Below, piece by piece: positions 1-9,095 of a stretch of 64,000 bases of DNA. The notes below the pieces were generated by a model, which searched no databases, was not told the DNA's origin, and saw nothing but the letters and a program-made list of their open reading frames with translations. The translations under genes and the position numbers were made by a program. Where the stretch lies: NCBI RefSeq assembly GCF_000368565.1, contig NZ_KB849544.1, positions 31,054-95,053 on the forward strand, in the 5' to 3' direction. Within the stretch, counting starts at the first letter, position 1; each line of letters starts with the position of its first letter. The stretch comes from Acinetobacter gerneri DSM 14967 = CIP 107464 = MTCC 9824 (GTDB lineage: Bacteria > Pseudomonadota > Gammaproteobacteria > Pseudomonadales > Moraxellaceae).

Positions 1-10
1 AGTTTAAAAC

Positions 11-772
11 ATGAAAACTGCTCAAATTCGTCACAATGGTGAAACTTATCAAGTTGAAGTGCTCGAAGATTTACAAGTAAAACTTCCAAATGGTGAAGTG
101 CTTGCTGAAAATGAAGTGCAATGGTTACCGCCAGCAAATGGAACCATGTTTGCTTTAGGCTTGAATTATGCCGATCATGCACGCGAACTTGCTTTTGAAC
201 CACCGAAAGAACCACTGATTTTCATCAAAGCACCAAATACATTTACAGGTCACAACCAAAACACTTGGCGTCCTGACAATGTTGAATATATGCATTATGA
301 ATGTGAATTGGTTGCGGTGATTGGCAAGACTGCAAAAAATGTAAAACGTGAAAATGCACTTGAATATGTTGCTGGTTATACCTTGTGTAATGATTATGCA
401 ATTCGTGATTATTTGGAAAATTATTATCGTCCAAATCTACGTGTTAAAAACCGCCATTCAACAACGCCTGTTGGTCCTTATCTGATCGATACAGCATCAA
501 TTCCTGAACCGAACAATTTGGTATTAAAAACTTGGGTCAATGGTGAACTTCGTCAAGAAGGGACAACCGCTGACATGATTTTTAATGTGCCATTTTTAAT
601 TGAATATATTTCATCATTTATGACGCTAAATCCAGGCGACATGATTGCAACAGGTACACCAGAAGGTTTGTCTGATGTGGTTCCTGGTGATGAAGTTGTG
701 GTTGAAATTGAAGGTATCGGCAAACTTAGAAACTTTATCGTTTCTGAAACAGAATTTTTTAAAAATAATTGA
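11..772 (+). CDS. hpaG: 2-hydroxyhepta-2,4-diene-1,7-dioate isomerase / decarboxylase-family protein (FAH fold)
   Basis: Cytoplasmic enzyme of homoprotocatechuate meta-cleavage, acting after HpaE and before the HpaH hydratase. The 253 residues form one fumarylacetoacetate-hydrolase domain with the metal ligands Glu97, Glu99 and Asp128 and the ATGTPEG loop near residue 217. The E. coli enzyme is a tandem duplication of about 429 residues; this single-domain form matches the split HpaG1/HpaG2 arrangement of other bacteria, so a partner gene probably lies left of the window. An in-frame TAA at 5-7 makes the ATG at 11 the first possible ATG start, although no Shine-Dalgarno sequence fits in the visible bases. 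It leads the hpaGEDFHI run. Whether it is the isomerase or decarboxylase half cannot be decided here. Confidence 0.88.
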   Translation: MKTAQIRHNGETYQVEVLEDLQVKLPNGEVLAENEVQWLPPANGTMFALGLNYADHARELAFEPPKEPLIFIKAPNTFTGHNQNTWRPDNVEYMHYECELVAVIGKTAKNVKRENALEYVAGYTLCNDYAIRDYLENYYRPNLRVKNRHSTTPVGPYLIDTASIPEPNNLVLKTWVNGELRQEGTTADMIFNVPFLIEYISSFMTLNPGDMIATGTPEGLSDVVPGDEVVVEIEGIGKLRNFIVSETEFFKNN

Positions 773-790
773 TGATAAAAGGATTTGAAA

Positions 791-2251
791 ATGATTAAAC
801 ATTGGATTGATGGTAAAGAAGTCGAAAGCGCTGAAACATTTACAGATTATAACCCTGCAACCAATCAGGCGATTTGTGAAGTTGCAAGTGGTGGTCAAGC
901 AGAAATTGATTTAGCGGTTGCAGCAGCGAAAAAAGCAGCACCACAATGGGCAAGAACGCCTGCTAAAGAACGTGCAAAATTGATGCGTAAATTGGGCGAT
1001 TTGATCGACCAAAACGTGGCAAAAATTGCTGAATTGGAAACTTTAGATACAGGTTTGCCGATTCACCAAACTAAAAATGTTTTGATTCCACGTGCATCGC
1101 ATAACTTCAACTTCTTTGCTGAAGTATGTACTCGTATGAATGGGCACAGCTACCCAGTCGACGATCAAATGTTGAACTATACATTGCATCAACCTGTGGG
1201 CGTGTGTGGTTTGGTTTCTCCGTGGAATGTGCCATTTATGACGGCAACTTGGAAAACTGCACCATGTTTAGCTTTGGGAAATACTGCTGTACTTAAAATG
1301 TCTGAGCTTTCGCCTTTGACTGCAAATGAGCTTGGTCGTTTAGCGCTTGAAGCTGGGATTCCTGAAGGTGTATTCAACGTTGTTCAAGGTTTTGGTGCAA
1401 CGGCAGGTGATGCGCTTGTTAAACATCCTGATGTACGTGCGATTTCATTTACAGGCGGTACTTTAACTGGTCGCCGTATCATGGCAAGCGCAGGGATCAA
1501 AAAATACTCAATGGAGCTTGGTGGTAAATCTCCAGTGCTTATTTTTGAAGATGCAGATCTAGAACGTGCATTGGATGCTGCTTTATTCACCATTTTCTCT
1601 CTAAATGGCGAGCGTTGTACTGCGGGTAGCCGTATCTTTATTCAAGAATCTGTATATGATGAATTCGTCAAAGAATTTGCTCGTCGTGCGAAGAACATCA
1701 TTGTTGGTGATCCGCAAGATCCAAATACTCAAGTCGGTTCAATGATCACTAAAGCGCATTACGACAAAGTAACCGGCTATATCAAAATTGGTATCGAAGA
1801 AGGTGCAAACCTTGTTGCAGGTGGTTTAGAGCGTCCTGCAAACTTGCCAGAACATTTGAAAAATGGTCAGTTTATCCAACCTACGGTATTTGCAGATGTT
1901 GATAACCGTATGCGTATTGCGCAAGAAGAAATTTTTGGTCCAGTGGTTTGTTTGATCAAATTTAAAGATGAAGCAGATGCACTTCGTTTGGCAAACGATG
2001 TTGAATATGGTTTGGCATCTTATATCTGGACAAATGATATCGGTAAAGCACATCGTTTAGCAGCGGGTATTGAAGCTGGGATGGTCTTTATCAATAGCCA
2101 AAACGTGCGTGACTTACGTCAACCGTTTGGTGGTGTTAAAGCGTCTGGTACTGGACGTGAAGGTGGTGAATACAGCTTTGAAGTATTCACAGAGTTGAAA
2201 AACGTAAGTATTTCAATGGGGTCACATCATATTCCAAAATGGGGCATCTAA
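791..2251 (+). CDS. hpaE: 5-carboxymethyl-2-hydroxymuconate semialdehyde dehydrogenase
   Basis: NAD-dependent aldehyde dehydrogenase that oxidises the ring-cleavage product of homoprotocatechuate to 5-carboxymethyl-2-hydroxymuconate. The 486 residues carry the ALDH nucleotide-binding region, the catalytic glutamate in MELGGKSP and the catalytic cysteine in FSLNGERCTAG. The frame is open from a TTG at 785, but the ATG at 791 is preferred because AAAGGA at 778-783 sits at good distance from it. It starts 18 bases after hpaG and lies in the expected order between hpaG and hpaD, which favours HpaE over a generic ALDH. Confidence 0.93.
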   Translation: MIKHWIDGKEVESAETFTDYNPATNQAICEVASGGQAEIDLAVAAAKKAAPQWARTPAKERAKLMRKLGDLIDQNVAKIAELETLDTGLPIHQTKNVLIPRASHNFNFFAEVCTRMNGHSYPVDDQMLNYTLHQPVGVCGLVSPWNVPFMTATWKTAPCLALGNTAVLKMSELSPLTANELGRLALEAGIPEGVFNVVQGFGATAGDALVKHPDVRAISFTGGTLTGRRIMASAGIKKYSMELGGKSPVLIFEDADLERALDAALFTIFSLNGERCTAGSRIFIQESVYDEFVKEFARRAKNIIVGDPQDPNTQVGSMITKAHYDKVTGYIKIGIEEGANLVAGGLERPANLPEHLKNGQFIQPTVFADVDNRMRIAQEEIFGPVVCLIKFKDEADALRLANDVEYGLASYIWTNDIGKAHRLAAGIEAGMVFINSQNVRDLRQPFGGVKASGTGREGGEYSFEVFTELKNVSISMGSHHIPKWGI

Positions 2252-2279
2252 GCTCTAGACCAGGAAGGTTGAAATGAAA

Positions 2280-2325
2280 GGATAATTCACAGGGAAGTTT
2301 TTAAGCATTTTCAAGTGAATTATCC
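2280..2325. repeat. 11-bp perfect inverted repeat between hpaE and hpaD
   Basis: GGATAATTCAC at 2280-2290 is matched by its exact reverse complement at 2315-2325, separated by 24 bases. No T-run follows, so it is unlikely to be a terminator. In the transcript it would form a stem-loop between hpaE and hpaD; as DNA it could be an operator. The function is not known. Confidence 0.6.
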
Positions 2326-2377
2326 AGATATCAAACGACATGATGTGCAAAATAAAAAAGTTTCAGGAAGATAAATT

Positions 2378-3235
2378 ATGGGTAAATTAGCTTTAGCGGC
2401 AAAGATTACACACGTGCCTTCGATGTATTTATCAGAACTCCCAGGTCCAACCAATGGTATTCGTCAGGCGGCTATTGATGGACATATCGAAATTGGTCGT
2501 CGTTGTCGTGAATTAGGGGTAGATACGATTGTTGTATTTGATAGTCATTGGCTGGTAAACAGTGCATTTCATATCAATAGTGGTGCGCATTTTGAAGGTG
2601 TTTATACCAGTAATGAATTGCCACATTTTATTCAAGATATGGAATTTGACTATGACGGTAACCCAGAATTGGGTGAAATCATGCAAGAAGAAATCGCCAA
2701 AACAGGTATCCGTGTTCAATCTCACAATATTAAAAGTTTAGAACTTGAATATGGCACATTGGTTCCAATGCGTTATATGAATAAAGATAAACATTTTAAA
2801 GTTGTTTCAGTTTCTGCATTTTTAACATCTCATGAATTAGAAGACAGCCGTAAATTTGGTGAAGGTCTAGTGAAAGCGATTGAAAAATATGACGGTACTG
2901 TTGCTGTCTTTGCAAGTGGTTCACTTTCACATCGCTTTATTTGGGATCGTGAATATAAACGTGGAATGGATGCCTATACACGTGAATGGGATCGCCAAGT
3001 AGATAAACACGTGGTTGGAATGTGGGAACGTGGTGAATGGGCAGAGTTTGTAGAAATGCTCCCAGAATATGCAGAATATTGTTTCGGTGAAGGCGGCATG
3101 CATGACACTGCGATGCTGCTGGGCGTATTAGGTTGGGATCAATACAACAAAGGCGTTGAGATTATTACGCCAGCTTTCCCAAGTTCTGGAACAGGGCAGA
3201 TCAATGCGATTTTCCCGTTGCCTGATCATTTTTGA
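2378..3235 (+). CDS. hpaD: Homoprotocatechuate (3,4-dihydroxyphenylacetate) 2,3-dioxygenase
   Basis: Fe(II) extradiol dioxygenase that opens the ring of 3,4-dihydroxyphenylacetate next to the diol. The 285 residues match the E. coli HpaD length (about 283) and the LigB-type class III fold: His12 (KITHVPS), His57 (FDSHW) and a glutamate in CFGEGGMHD are the expected iron ligands. AGGAAG at 2365-2370 precedes the ATG. The 126-base gap from hpaE is the largest inside this part of the operon and contains an inverted repeat. It is the committed ring-cleavage step that every upstream funnel gene in the first 29 kb would feed. Confidence 0.94.
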   Translation: MGKLALAAKITHVPSMYLSELPGPTNGIRQAAIDGHIEIGRRCRELGVDTIVVFDSHWLVNSAFHINSGAHFEGVYTSNELPHFIQDMEFDYDGNPELGEIMQEEIAKTGIRVQSHNIKSLELEYGTLVPMRYMNKDKHFKVVSVSAFLTSHELEDSRKFGEGLVKAIEKYDGTVAVFASGSLSHRFIWDREYKRGMDAYTREWDRQVDKHVVGMWERGEWAEFVEMLPEYAEYCFGEGGMHDTAMLLGVLGWDQYNKGVEIITPAFPSSGTGQINAIFPLPDHF

Positions 3236-3247
3236 TTTTAAAAAGTG

Positions 3248-3340
3248 AATCCCTCTGAGCTTCTCTTAAAAAAGGAGGAGGACGAATCCATTTTTGAGAT
3301 TCGAAAGTCTCCTCTCGATGGAAATGAGAAGTTTGGAGTG
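3248..3340. repeat. Degenerate copy of the intergenic CCCTCC...GGGAGG hairpin repeat
   Basis: The block at 3248-3281 aligns with the better preserved element at 32763-32797: AATCCCTC, then GC, a pyrimidine stretch, TTAAAAAA and GGAGGAG. It lies in the 224-base hpaD-hpaF gap; further purine/pyrimidine-rich sequence to about 3340 may be its decayed remainder. It is probably a dispersed non-coding repeat rather than a regulatory site. Confidence 0.45.
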
Positions 3341-3459
3341 GCATTTGCTACACGCTGACTAGACATTATAGATCATTGATATTGTATAAATATTTAAATT
3401 CATAAAATGGACTGATTTAAATATTTGCAATAGATCAACACAAAATATGGAGATTTCCT

Positions 3460-3849
3460 ATGCCACATTTTATCGCTGAATACAGTGCAAATTTAGAAGA
3501 TTCTGTCGATTTTCAGGACTTATTCGAACAAGTGAATAATTTCTTAGGTGGCACAGGTGTCTTTCCTCTCGGTGGTATCCGTAGCCGTGCCATTCGTATG
3601 GACAAATTCCGTATGGCAGATGCTAAACACGATTATGCTTTTGTACATATGACGCTGAAAGTTGGATCGGGGCGAGATTTGGAAACAAGGCAAAAAGTTG
3701 CGACTGAGTTATTTGCAATCATAGAGAAATTTTTCCAGCCTTTAAAAGATCAACGCCTTTTGGCGATTTCATTTGAAATGGTAGAGCTTGATCCAGTACT
3801 CAATTTCAAATCCAACAATATTCACCAGTTTTTAAAAGCCAACCAATAA
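3460..3849 (+). CDS. hpaF: 5-carboxymethyl-2-hydroxymuconate delta-isomerase
   Basis: Small tautomerase-superfamily enzyme that converts 5-carboxymethyl-2-hydroxymuconate to its 2-oxo-ene isomer in the homoprotocatechuate path. The 129 residues match the E. coli HpaF/CHMI length (126). The sequence begins Met-Pro, so Pro1 becomes the N-terminal catalytic base after methionine removal, as in the family. GGAG at about 3449 supports the start. It lies between hpaD and hpaH and is followed by hpaH after 12 bases. Confidence 0.93.
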   Translation: MPHFIAEYSANLEDSVDFQDLFEQVNNFLGGTGVFPLGGIRSRAIRMDKFRMADAKHDYAFVHMTLKVGSGRDLETRQKVATELFAIIEKFFQPLKDQRLLAISFEMVELDPVLNFKSNNIHQFLKANQ

Positions 3850-3861
3850 AAGGATTTAAAT

Positions 3862-4665
3862 ATGTTAGATAAAGCAAAAATTCAGGAGTTGGCTTTACAA
3901 CTTGATCAAGCTGAAAAATCAGGTCAGCAAATACGTCAATTTTCTTTGCAATATCCAGAAATCACAATTGAAGATGCTTATGAAATCCAAAAGGCTTGGG
4001 TTGCACATAAAATCAGTGAAGGTCGTAAATTGGTTGGACATAAAATTGGTCTGACTTCACGTGCCATGCAAGTCTCTTCAAATATTACCGAACCTGATTA
4101 TGGTGCATTGCTTGATGATATGGTGTTCCAAGAAGGCTCAGATATTCCCATGTCACGTTTTATTGTGCCACGTGTAGAAGTTGAATTGGCATTTATTTTG
4201 GGGAAACCACTTTCTGGTCCAAATTGCACGATATTTGATGTACTTGATGCGACAGAATATGTCATTCCTGCCATCGAAATCATTGATGCACGTTTGCATA
4301 ACGTCGATCCTGAAACGCAAATTACCCGTAAAGTTTTTGATACGATTTCTGATAATGCTGCCAATGCGGGGATTGTCCTCGGTGGTCGCCCAATTAAACC
4401 AACAGAAATGGATTTACGCCGTGTAGCAGCGATTTTATATCGCAATGGTGTAATTGAGGAATCAGGCGTTTCAGCGGCAGTACTGAATCATCCTGCCAAA
4501 GGTGTGGCTTGGCTCGCAAATAAATTGCATCCTTATGGTGTGACTCTACAACCGGGTCAAATTATCTTAGGTGGTTCATTTACCCGTCCTGTAGCTGCCA
4601 AAGCCGGTGATACTTTCCATATTGATTATGATCAATTGGGTTCAATTGCGTTCCGTTTTGTTTAA
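3862..4665 (+). CDS. hpaH: 2-oxo-hept-4-ene-1,7-dioate hydratase
   Basis: Adds water to 2-oxo-hept-4-ene-1,7-dioate to give the HpaI aldolase substrate. The 267 residues are the standard length for the HpaH/MhpD hydratase family (FAH-related fold). Family landmarks seen are VGHKIGLTS near residue 57, [12 protein letters not shown] with its acidic metal ligands near residue 103, and the C-terminal GGSFTRPV segment. AAAGGA at 3848-3853 precedes the ATG. Co-location with hpaF and hpaI distinguishes it from the catechol-path homologue. It is distinct from the hydroxylase component that is also called hpaH in some Acinetobacter literature. Confidence 0.93.
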   Translation: MLDKAKIQELALQLDQAEKSGQQIRQFSLQYPEITIEDAYEIQKAWVAHKISEGRKLVGHKIGLTSRAMQVSSNITEPDYGALLDDMVFQEGSDIPMSRFIVPRVEVELAFILGKPLSGPNCTIFDVLDATEYVIPAIEIIDARLHNVDPETQITRKVFDTISDNAANAGIVLGGRPIKPTEMDLRRVAAILYRNGVIEESGVSAAVLNHPAKGVAWLANKLHPYGVTLQPGQIILGGSFTRPVAAKAGDTFHIDYDQLGSIAFRFV

Positions 4666-4680
4666 TTGAGGTGGATGAAC

Positions 4681-5481
4681 ATGTTAGATACAACAAATTA
4701 CTTCAAGAAAAAACTCAAAACTGATCAGCAAATTGGTATGTGGGTTGGTTTAGCAAATGCATACTGCGCTGAAATTGCAGCGAATGCAGGGTATGACTGG
4801 TTGCTGATTGATGGTGAACATGCACCGAATGATGTGCGTAGCATTTTAGGTCAATTACAAGCCATTGCTGCTTATCCTAGCCAAGCAGTTGTACGACCTG
4901 TGATTGGTGATGTCAATTTGATTAAGCAGTTATTGGATGTGGGTGCGCAAACCTTACTGATTCCTATGGTTGAAAGTGCAGAACAAGCAGAATTGATGGT
5001 TCGTGCAACTCAATATCCACCAGAAGGAATCCGTGGTGTCGGTTCTGCTTTGGCTCGCGCTTCACGCTGGCAAAATATTAGCGATTATCTAGATACTGCA
5101 AGCGATGACATTTGTGTATTGGTACAAATTGAATCGAAAAAAGGTTTAGAAAATCTTGATGCAATATTGGCTGTTGAAGGTATTGATGGTGTCTTTATTG
5201 GACCTGCGGACTTATCTGCAGCACTTGGCTACCGAGGTAATCCGGGTCATCCAGATGTGCAAAAAATTATTGTCGATAGTATAAATAAGATACGAAAAGC
5301 AGGCAAAGCAGCCGGAATTTTATCAGCTGATGAAAAATTAGCTCGTACTTATTTAGAATTGGGTACAGAATTTGTTGCAGTAGGTGTCGATACCAGCTTA
5401 CTGATGAAATCTATGAAACAATTGCTTGGTAAATATAAACAAATTGATGACGTAGCAGCAAAAACGCCAAGTGTTTATTAA
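4681..5481 (+). CDS. hpaI: 4-hydroxy-2-oxo-heptane-1,7-dioate aldolase
   Basis: Class II pyruvate aldolase that splits 4-hydroxy-2-oxoheptanedioate into pyruvate and succinic semialdehyde. With the ATG at 4681 it has 266 residues (E. coli HpaI 262). Conserved blocks include [13 protein letters not shown], the basic [13 protein letters not shown] loop, and [16 protein letters not shown] with the metal-binding acidic residues. The frame is open from TTG 4666 and has an ATG at 4675, but GAGGTGG at 4669-4674 gives normal spacing only to 4681. It ends the ring-fission set; the next gene consumes one of its products. Confidence 0.94.
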   Translation: MLDTTNYFKKKLKTDQQIGMWVGLANAYCAEIAANAGYDWLLIDGEHAPNDVRSILGQLQAIAAYPSQAVVRPVIGDVNLIKQLLDVGAQTLLIPMVESAEQAELMVRATQYPPEGIRGVGSALARASRWQNISDYLDTASDDICVLVQIESKKGLENLDAILAVEGIDGVFIGPADLSAALGYRGNPGHPDVQKIIVDSINKIRKAGKAAGILSADEKLARTYLELGTEFVAVGVDTSLLMKSMKQLLGKYKQIDDVAAKTPSVY

Positions 5482-5523
5482 GATCTCGTCAATACTAGAA
5501 ACGTTAGTCTTTAGGAAAATATT

Positions 5524-6972
5524 ATGCAACTCAGCAATCCTGCATTATTAAAAAATCAAGTTTTTATAGATGGGCAATGGGTCAATGCGACTGATGGTAA
5601 AAACTTCAATGTCAGCAACCCTGCAACAAATGAAGTGATTGAAACTGTACCATCAGTGACGACTGCTCAAGTTGAACAAGCAGTAGAAGCAGCAGAAACT
5701 GCATTTCAAACGTGGAAATTGACGACAGCAAAAGAGCGTTCATTGTTACTTAAAAAATGGTATCAATTGATCGTTGAAAACCAAGAAGATTTGGCTGTTA
5801 TTTTAAGTAGTGAACAAGGTAAATCCATTACTGAAAGCCGTGGTGAGATCCTTTACGGTGCAAGTTTTATCGAATGGTTTGCAGAAGAAGCAAAGCGTAC
5901 ATATGGTGATGTGATTCCTCACGACAAACAAGGTCGTCGTCTCGTGGTAATTCGCCAACCAGTTGGTGTTGTTGCTGCGATTACACCGTGGAATTTTCCA
6001 AATGCGATGATTACCAGAAAAGTTGGACCTGCACTTGCAGCAGGTTGTACTGTGATCATCAAGCCTGCTTCAGAAACTCCACTTTCAGCATTGGCACTGG
6101 TTGCACTTGCTGAGCAAGCTGGTATTCCTAAAGGCGTAGTCAATGTTGTAACTGGTAGCGCGCGTGAAATTGGTGCGGTACTGACTGAACATCCGTTGGT
6201 ACGCAAAGTTTCATTTACGGGTTCTACTCAAATTGGTAAATTGTTGATGCAACAATGCTCATCGACTATGAAAAAAGTCAGCATGGAGCTAGGTGGTAAT
6301 GCACCATTTATCGTATTTGAAGATGCGGATCTTGATCGAGCTGTAGACGGTGCAATTGCTTCAAAATTCCGTAATAGTGGTCAAACTTGTGTATGTACCA
6401 ACCGTGTTTTAGTCCATGAAAGTGTGCATGATGCTTTTGTTGAAAAATTGGCTGCCGCAGTTGAAAAATTAAAAGTTGCAGCAGCGTTTGAACAAGGTGC
6501 CGAACAAGGACCATTAATCAACGAGAAAGCCGTTGAGAAAATCCAAGAACATATCGAAGATGCAGTTGCCAAAGGTGCAAAAGTGGTGACTGGTGGTCAT
6601 CGACATGCATTGGGTTATACCTTCTTTGAACCAACTGTATTGTCAGGTGTAACACCTGATATGTTGGTTGCCAAAGATGAAACTTTTGGTCCACTTGCAC
6701 CTGTCTTTAAGTTTTCAACTGAAGCTGAAGCGATTGAAATGGCCAATGATACTGAATTTGGCTTGGCTTCATATATCTATACTCAAAATTTGAGTCGTGC
6801 TTGGCGAGTAGGTGAGGCACTCGAATACGGTATGGTTGGCATCAATGAAGGTCTCATTTCAACTGAAGTTGCACCATTTGGTGGAATCAAAGAATCAGGT
6901 TGTGGTCGAGAAGGATCAAAATACGGTATTGAAGATTATCAAGAGCTTAAATATATGTGTATGGGTATTTAA
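5524..6972 (+). CDS. gabD: Succinate-semialdehyde dehydrogenase (NAD(P)+)
   Basis: Oxidises succinic semialdehyde, one of the two HpaI products, to succinate. The 482 residues are a full-length ALDH closest in motif to GabD: WNFPNAMITRK, the catalytic glutamate in MELGGNAPFIVFEDAD, and the active-site cysteine in NSGQTCVCTNR, whose second cysteine is characteristic of GabD. AGGAAAA precedes the start. It is 42 bases after hpaI and is followed at once by a strong terminator, so it closes the hpa operon. The C-terminal EDYQELKYMCMGI is also typical of GabD. Confidence 0.9.
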   Translation: MQLSNPALLKNQVFIDGQWVNATDGKNFNVSNPATNEVIETVPSVTTAQVEQAVEAAETAFQTWKLTTAKERSLLLKKWYQLIVENQEDLAVILSSEQGKSITESRGEILYGASFIEWFAEEAKRTYGDVIPHDKQGRRLVVIRQPVGVVAAITPWNFPNAMITRKVGPALAAGCTVIIKPASETPLSALALVALAEQAGIPKGVVNVVTGSAREIGAVLTEHPLVRKVSFTGSTQIGKLLMQQCSSTMKKVSMELGGNAPFIVFEDADLDRAVDGAIASKFRNSGQTCVCTNRVLVHESVHDAFVEKLAAAVEKLKVAAAFEQGAEQGPLINEKAVEKIQEHIEDAVAKGAKVVTGGHRHALGYTFFEPTVLSGVTPDMLVAKDETFGPLAPVFKFSTEAEAIEMANDTEFGLASYIYTQNLSRAWRVGEALEYGMVGINEGLISTEVAPFGGIKESGCGREGSKYGIEDYQELKYMCMGI

Positions 6973-6990
6973 GGCTTAATACAAAATTTA

Positions 6991-7018
6991 AAAAATAGAA
7001 TCTACGGATTCTATTTTT
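6991..7018 (+). terminator. Rho-independent terminator of the hpa operon
   Basis: A perfect 12-bp stem (6991-7002 with 7007-7018) closes a TACG tetraloop and its right arm ends in a T-run. It lies 19 bases after the gabD stop. Confidence 0.88.
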
Positions 7019-7083
7019 TAGTTCTACAGAAAAAACCACTATATTTTCTTACATTTTAACGGATAATTCTTGTGCAATTATAG

Positions 7084-7208
7084 TTAATATGTTAAATAAT
7101 ATAAGTAAATCAGTTCATAAACATTGAACTAAGTTAAACAAGTTTTATGCATATTCTCAGATTATCTAAAAAATATGTATTCATTTAGGTATTTAGTTAA
7201 TATATTAA
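7084..7208. promoter_or_regulatory. Promoter region of the MHS transporter with two HpaR-box-like palindromes
   Basis: TTAATATATTAA occurs exactly at 7197-7208, 89 bases before the transporter start, and the one-mismatch form TTAATATGTTAA at 7084-7095, 113 bases further up (close to a whole number of helical turns). The rest of the 325-base gap is AT-rich and shows no gene. That a MarR-type regulator binds here is inferred. Confidence 0.55.
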
Positions 7209-7297
7209 TTAAAAATATCTTGATTTTATTTTAGCGTCTTGTAAATAGTACACATCACGAAGGATTGGAAATAGATTTCCATGATTTGGAGAAGGAA

Positions 7298-8665
7298 ATG
7301 ACAACAACTGTAAGCGTTGCTCCAACTGACAAATTGAGTGCTGAAGAGCGGAAAGTCGCATTTGCGACGATTGTTGGTACGACTGTTGAATGGTATGATT
7401 TTTTTATCTATGCCGCGGCAGCTGGATTGATTTTTAAAGATTTATTTTTTGCACCAGCTGGCAATACCTTAGGAACAATTTTAGCCTTTGCAACGGTTGG
7501 AATTAGTTTTTTATTTAGACCACTGGGCGCATTTCTAGCAGGATACCTCGGCGACCGTTATGGCCGTAGAATTGTTTTAGTCAGCACGCTTGTTTTAATG
7601 GGGCTTGCAACAACGTGTATCGGTTTATTGCCGACGTATGCAAGTATCGGGGTGATGGCTCCGATTATGTTGCTGGTCTTGCGTATTTTACAAGGCTTGG
7701 CAGCAGGCGGTGAATGGGGCGGTGCTGTATTGATGGCAGTAGAACATGCGCCTGTAGAAAAACGCGGTCGTTTTGGTTCATTTCCACAAATTGGTGTACC
7801 TCTTGGTTTAATTCTTTCTTCAATCATGCTGGCATTGATGACAGGTGTCATTTCACCGGGTGAAGCATTTTTAGAATGGGGTTGGCGTGTTCCATTTTTA
7901 TTCAGTATTGTTCTATTGTTTGTAGGGCATTGGATTCGCCGTACTGTAGAAGAAAGCCCTGTATTTGAAGAAATTAAAGAACGTAAGGCAGCTTCAACAA
8001 CGCCTATTTCTGATTTATTTAAAAACCATGCATCTTTGGTATTGTTGGCAGCATTATTGTTTGCAGGCAATAGCGCTTGTGGCTATATGACGACAGGTGG
8101 CTTTATCCAAAACTATGCAACCAATCCAAATGGACCATTGCATATCGAAAAAACCCCAATTTTAATTTGTGTGACCTTGGCATCTATTTGCTGGTTAATT
8201 ACAACCTATATTTCGGGTATTTTATCCGACAAAATCGGTCGTAAAAAAACGTATATTGCTGGTTGGATTTTGCAATTATGTGGTGTGTTTGCCTTATTCC
8301 CGCTGGTTAATACAGGTGCTATCCCAATGATTGCACTGGGTTTATGTTTCTTGGCATCAGGTATTGGTCTGACATATGGCGTACAGTCTGCATATTATTC
8401 TGAGTTATTTCCAGCATCGATCCGTTTTTCAGGCATCTCTATTTCCTATGCATTGGGTGCGATTATCGGTGGCGCATTTGCACCTATGATCGGAACATGG
8501 TTGATTAGTGTTACGGGAACCACAATGTCTGTGACCTTGTATCTAGCGGCTATGACGACAATTGGTTTAATTTCGACGCTATGTTTGCGTGATCGAACTG
8601 GTATTCCATTGGGTCCAGATCATGAAGCAGAGCAAAGTGTATCTCCGATTATCTGGAAAAAATAA
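7298..8665 (+). CDS. MFS transporter of the metabolite:H+ symporter (MHS) family, probable 4-hydroxyphenylacetate uptake
   Basis: Twelve-helix inner-membrane proton symporter of 455 residues. The N-terminal TTVEWYDFFIY segment, the GDRYGRR loop after helix 2 and the GGEWGGAV motif near residue 140 are hallmarks of the MHS group (shikimate, proline/betaine and dicarboxylate carriers). The E. coli HPA carrier HpaX belongs to a different MFS group, so this would be a non-homologous replacement. A TTG start at 7265 is possible, but ATG 7298 follows GGAGAAGGAA directly. It is a single-gene unit between two terminators, with two candidate HpaR boxes upstream. The substrate is inferred from position only. 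Confidence 0.82.
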   Translation: MTTTVSVAPTDKLSAEERKVAFATIVGTTVEWYDFFIYAAAAGLIFKDLFFAPAGNTLGTILAFATVGISFLFRPLGAFLAGYLGDRYGRRIVLVSTLVLMGLATTCIGLLPTYASIGVMAPIMLLVLRILQGLAAGGEWGGAVLMAVEHAPVEKRGRFGSFPQIGVPLGLILSSIMLALMTGVISPGEAFLEWGWRVPFLFSIVLLFVGHWIRRTVEESPVFEEIKERKAASTTPISDLFKNHASLVLLAALLFAGNSACGYMTTGGFIQNYATNPNGPLHIEKTPILICVTLASICWLITTYISGILSDKIGRKKTYIAGWILQLCGVFALFPLVNTGAIPMIALGLCFLASGIGLTYGVQSAYYSELFPASIRFSGISISYALGAIIGGAFAPMIGTWLISVTGTTMSVTLYLAAMTTIGLISTLCLRDRTGIPLGPDHEAEQSVSPIIWKK

Positions 8666-8702
8666 TCGACAGAATCTGAGATTTTATAAATAAATTGCAA
8701 TG

Positions 8703-8732
8703 AAAAAAATGCATCTTCGGATGCATTTTTTT
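8703..8732 (+). terminator. Rho-independent terminator after the MHS transporter
   Basis: A perfect 13-bp stem, AAAAAAATGCATC with its complement, closes a TTCG tetraloop and ends in seven T. It is 37 bases after the stop codon. Confidence 0.92.
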
Positions 8733-8801
8733 ATATTTGGAAACAAGATAAATGACAAATTGCATAAATAAATTTTAGATTAAAATAATGTTTCACAATT
8801 T

Positions 8802-8840
8802 GCCCCCCTCATCCTAACCTTCTCCCAAAGGAGAAGGGAC
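8802..8840. repeat. Dispersed intergenic repeat of the CCCTCATCC-TAACCTTCTCCC type
   Basis: The sequence contains CCTTCTCC at 8818-8825 paired with GGAGAAGG at 8830-8837 around a CAAA loop, preceded by CCCCCCTCATCCTAA. This is a widespread REP-like motif. It lies in the 430-base gap between the transporter and the C2 hydroxylase gene; the remaining AT-rich sequence to 9095 should hold the hydroxylase promoter, but no exact HpaR-like box is seen there. Confidence 0.6.
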
Positions 8841-9095
8841 TTTCTATATTCATTTTACAAAATAATAAATGATTATATATTTTTGATTTATGAATGATAA
8901 AAACATATTTACTGAAAATAAGAAAAAACAAGATTATACAAAATAAGACATAATCCATGAAAAGTACCATTTTAACTTGGAATAGTGCATTAAAGTTTTT
9001 GAAAATTCATTCAATAATGGTTTTAAGCAGGATATTTAATGTTTTAGACCTGAAGTCTAAATAGAGACACGATATTATTTTAAGGATGATTGGAA

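Noticed and set aside
4098..4445. 115-codon open frame antisense to hpaH
   Set aside because: It lies wholly inside a well-supported gene and has no ribosome site or recognisable domain.
7558..8070. 170-codon minus-strand frame inside the MHS transporter gene
   Set aside because: It is the complement of helix-coding sequence, with no ribosome site or family pattern.
8802..8840. CCTTCTCC hairpin as terminator of the transporter gene
   Set aside because: A much better terminator lies at 8703-8732; this motif is a dispersed repeat without a T-run.
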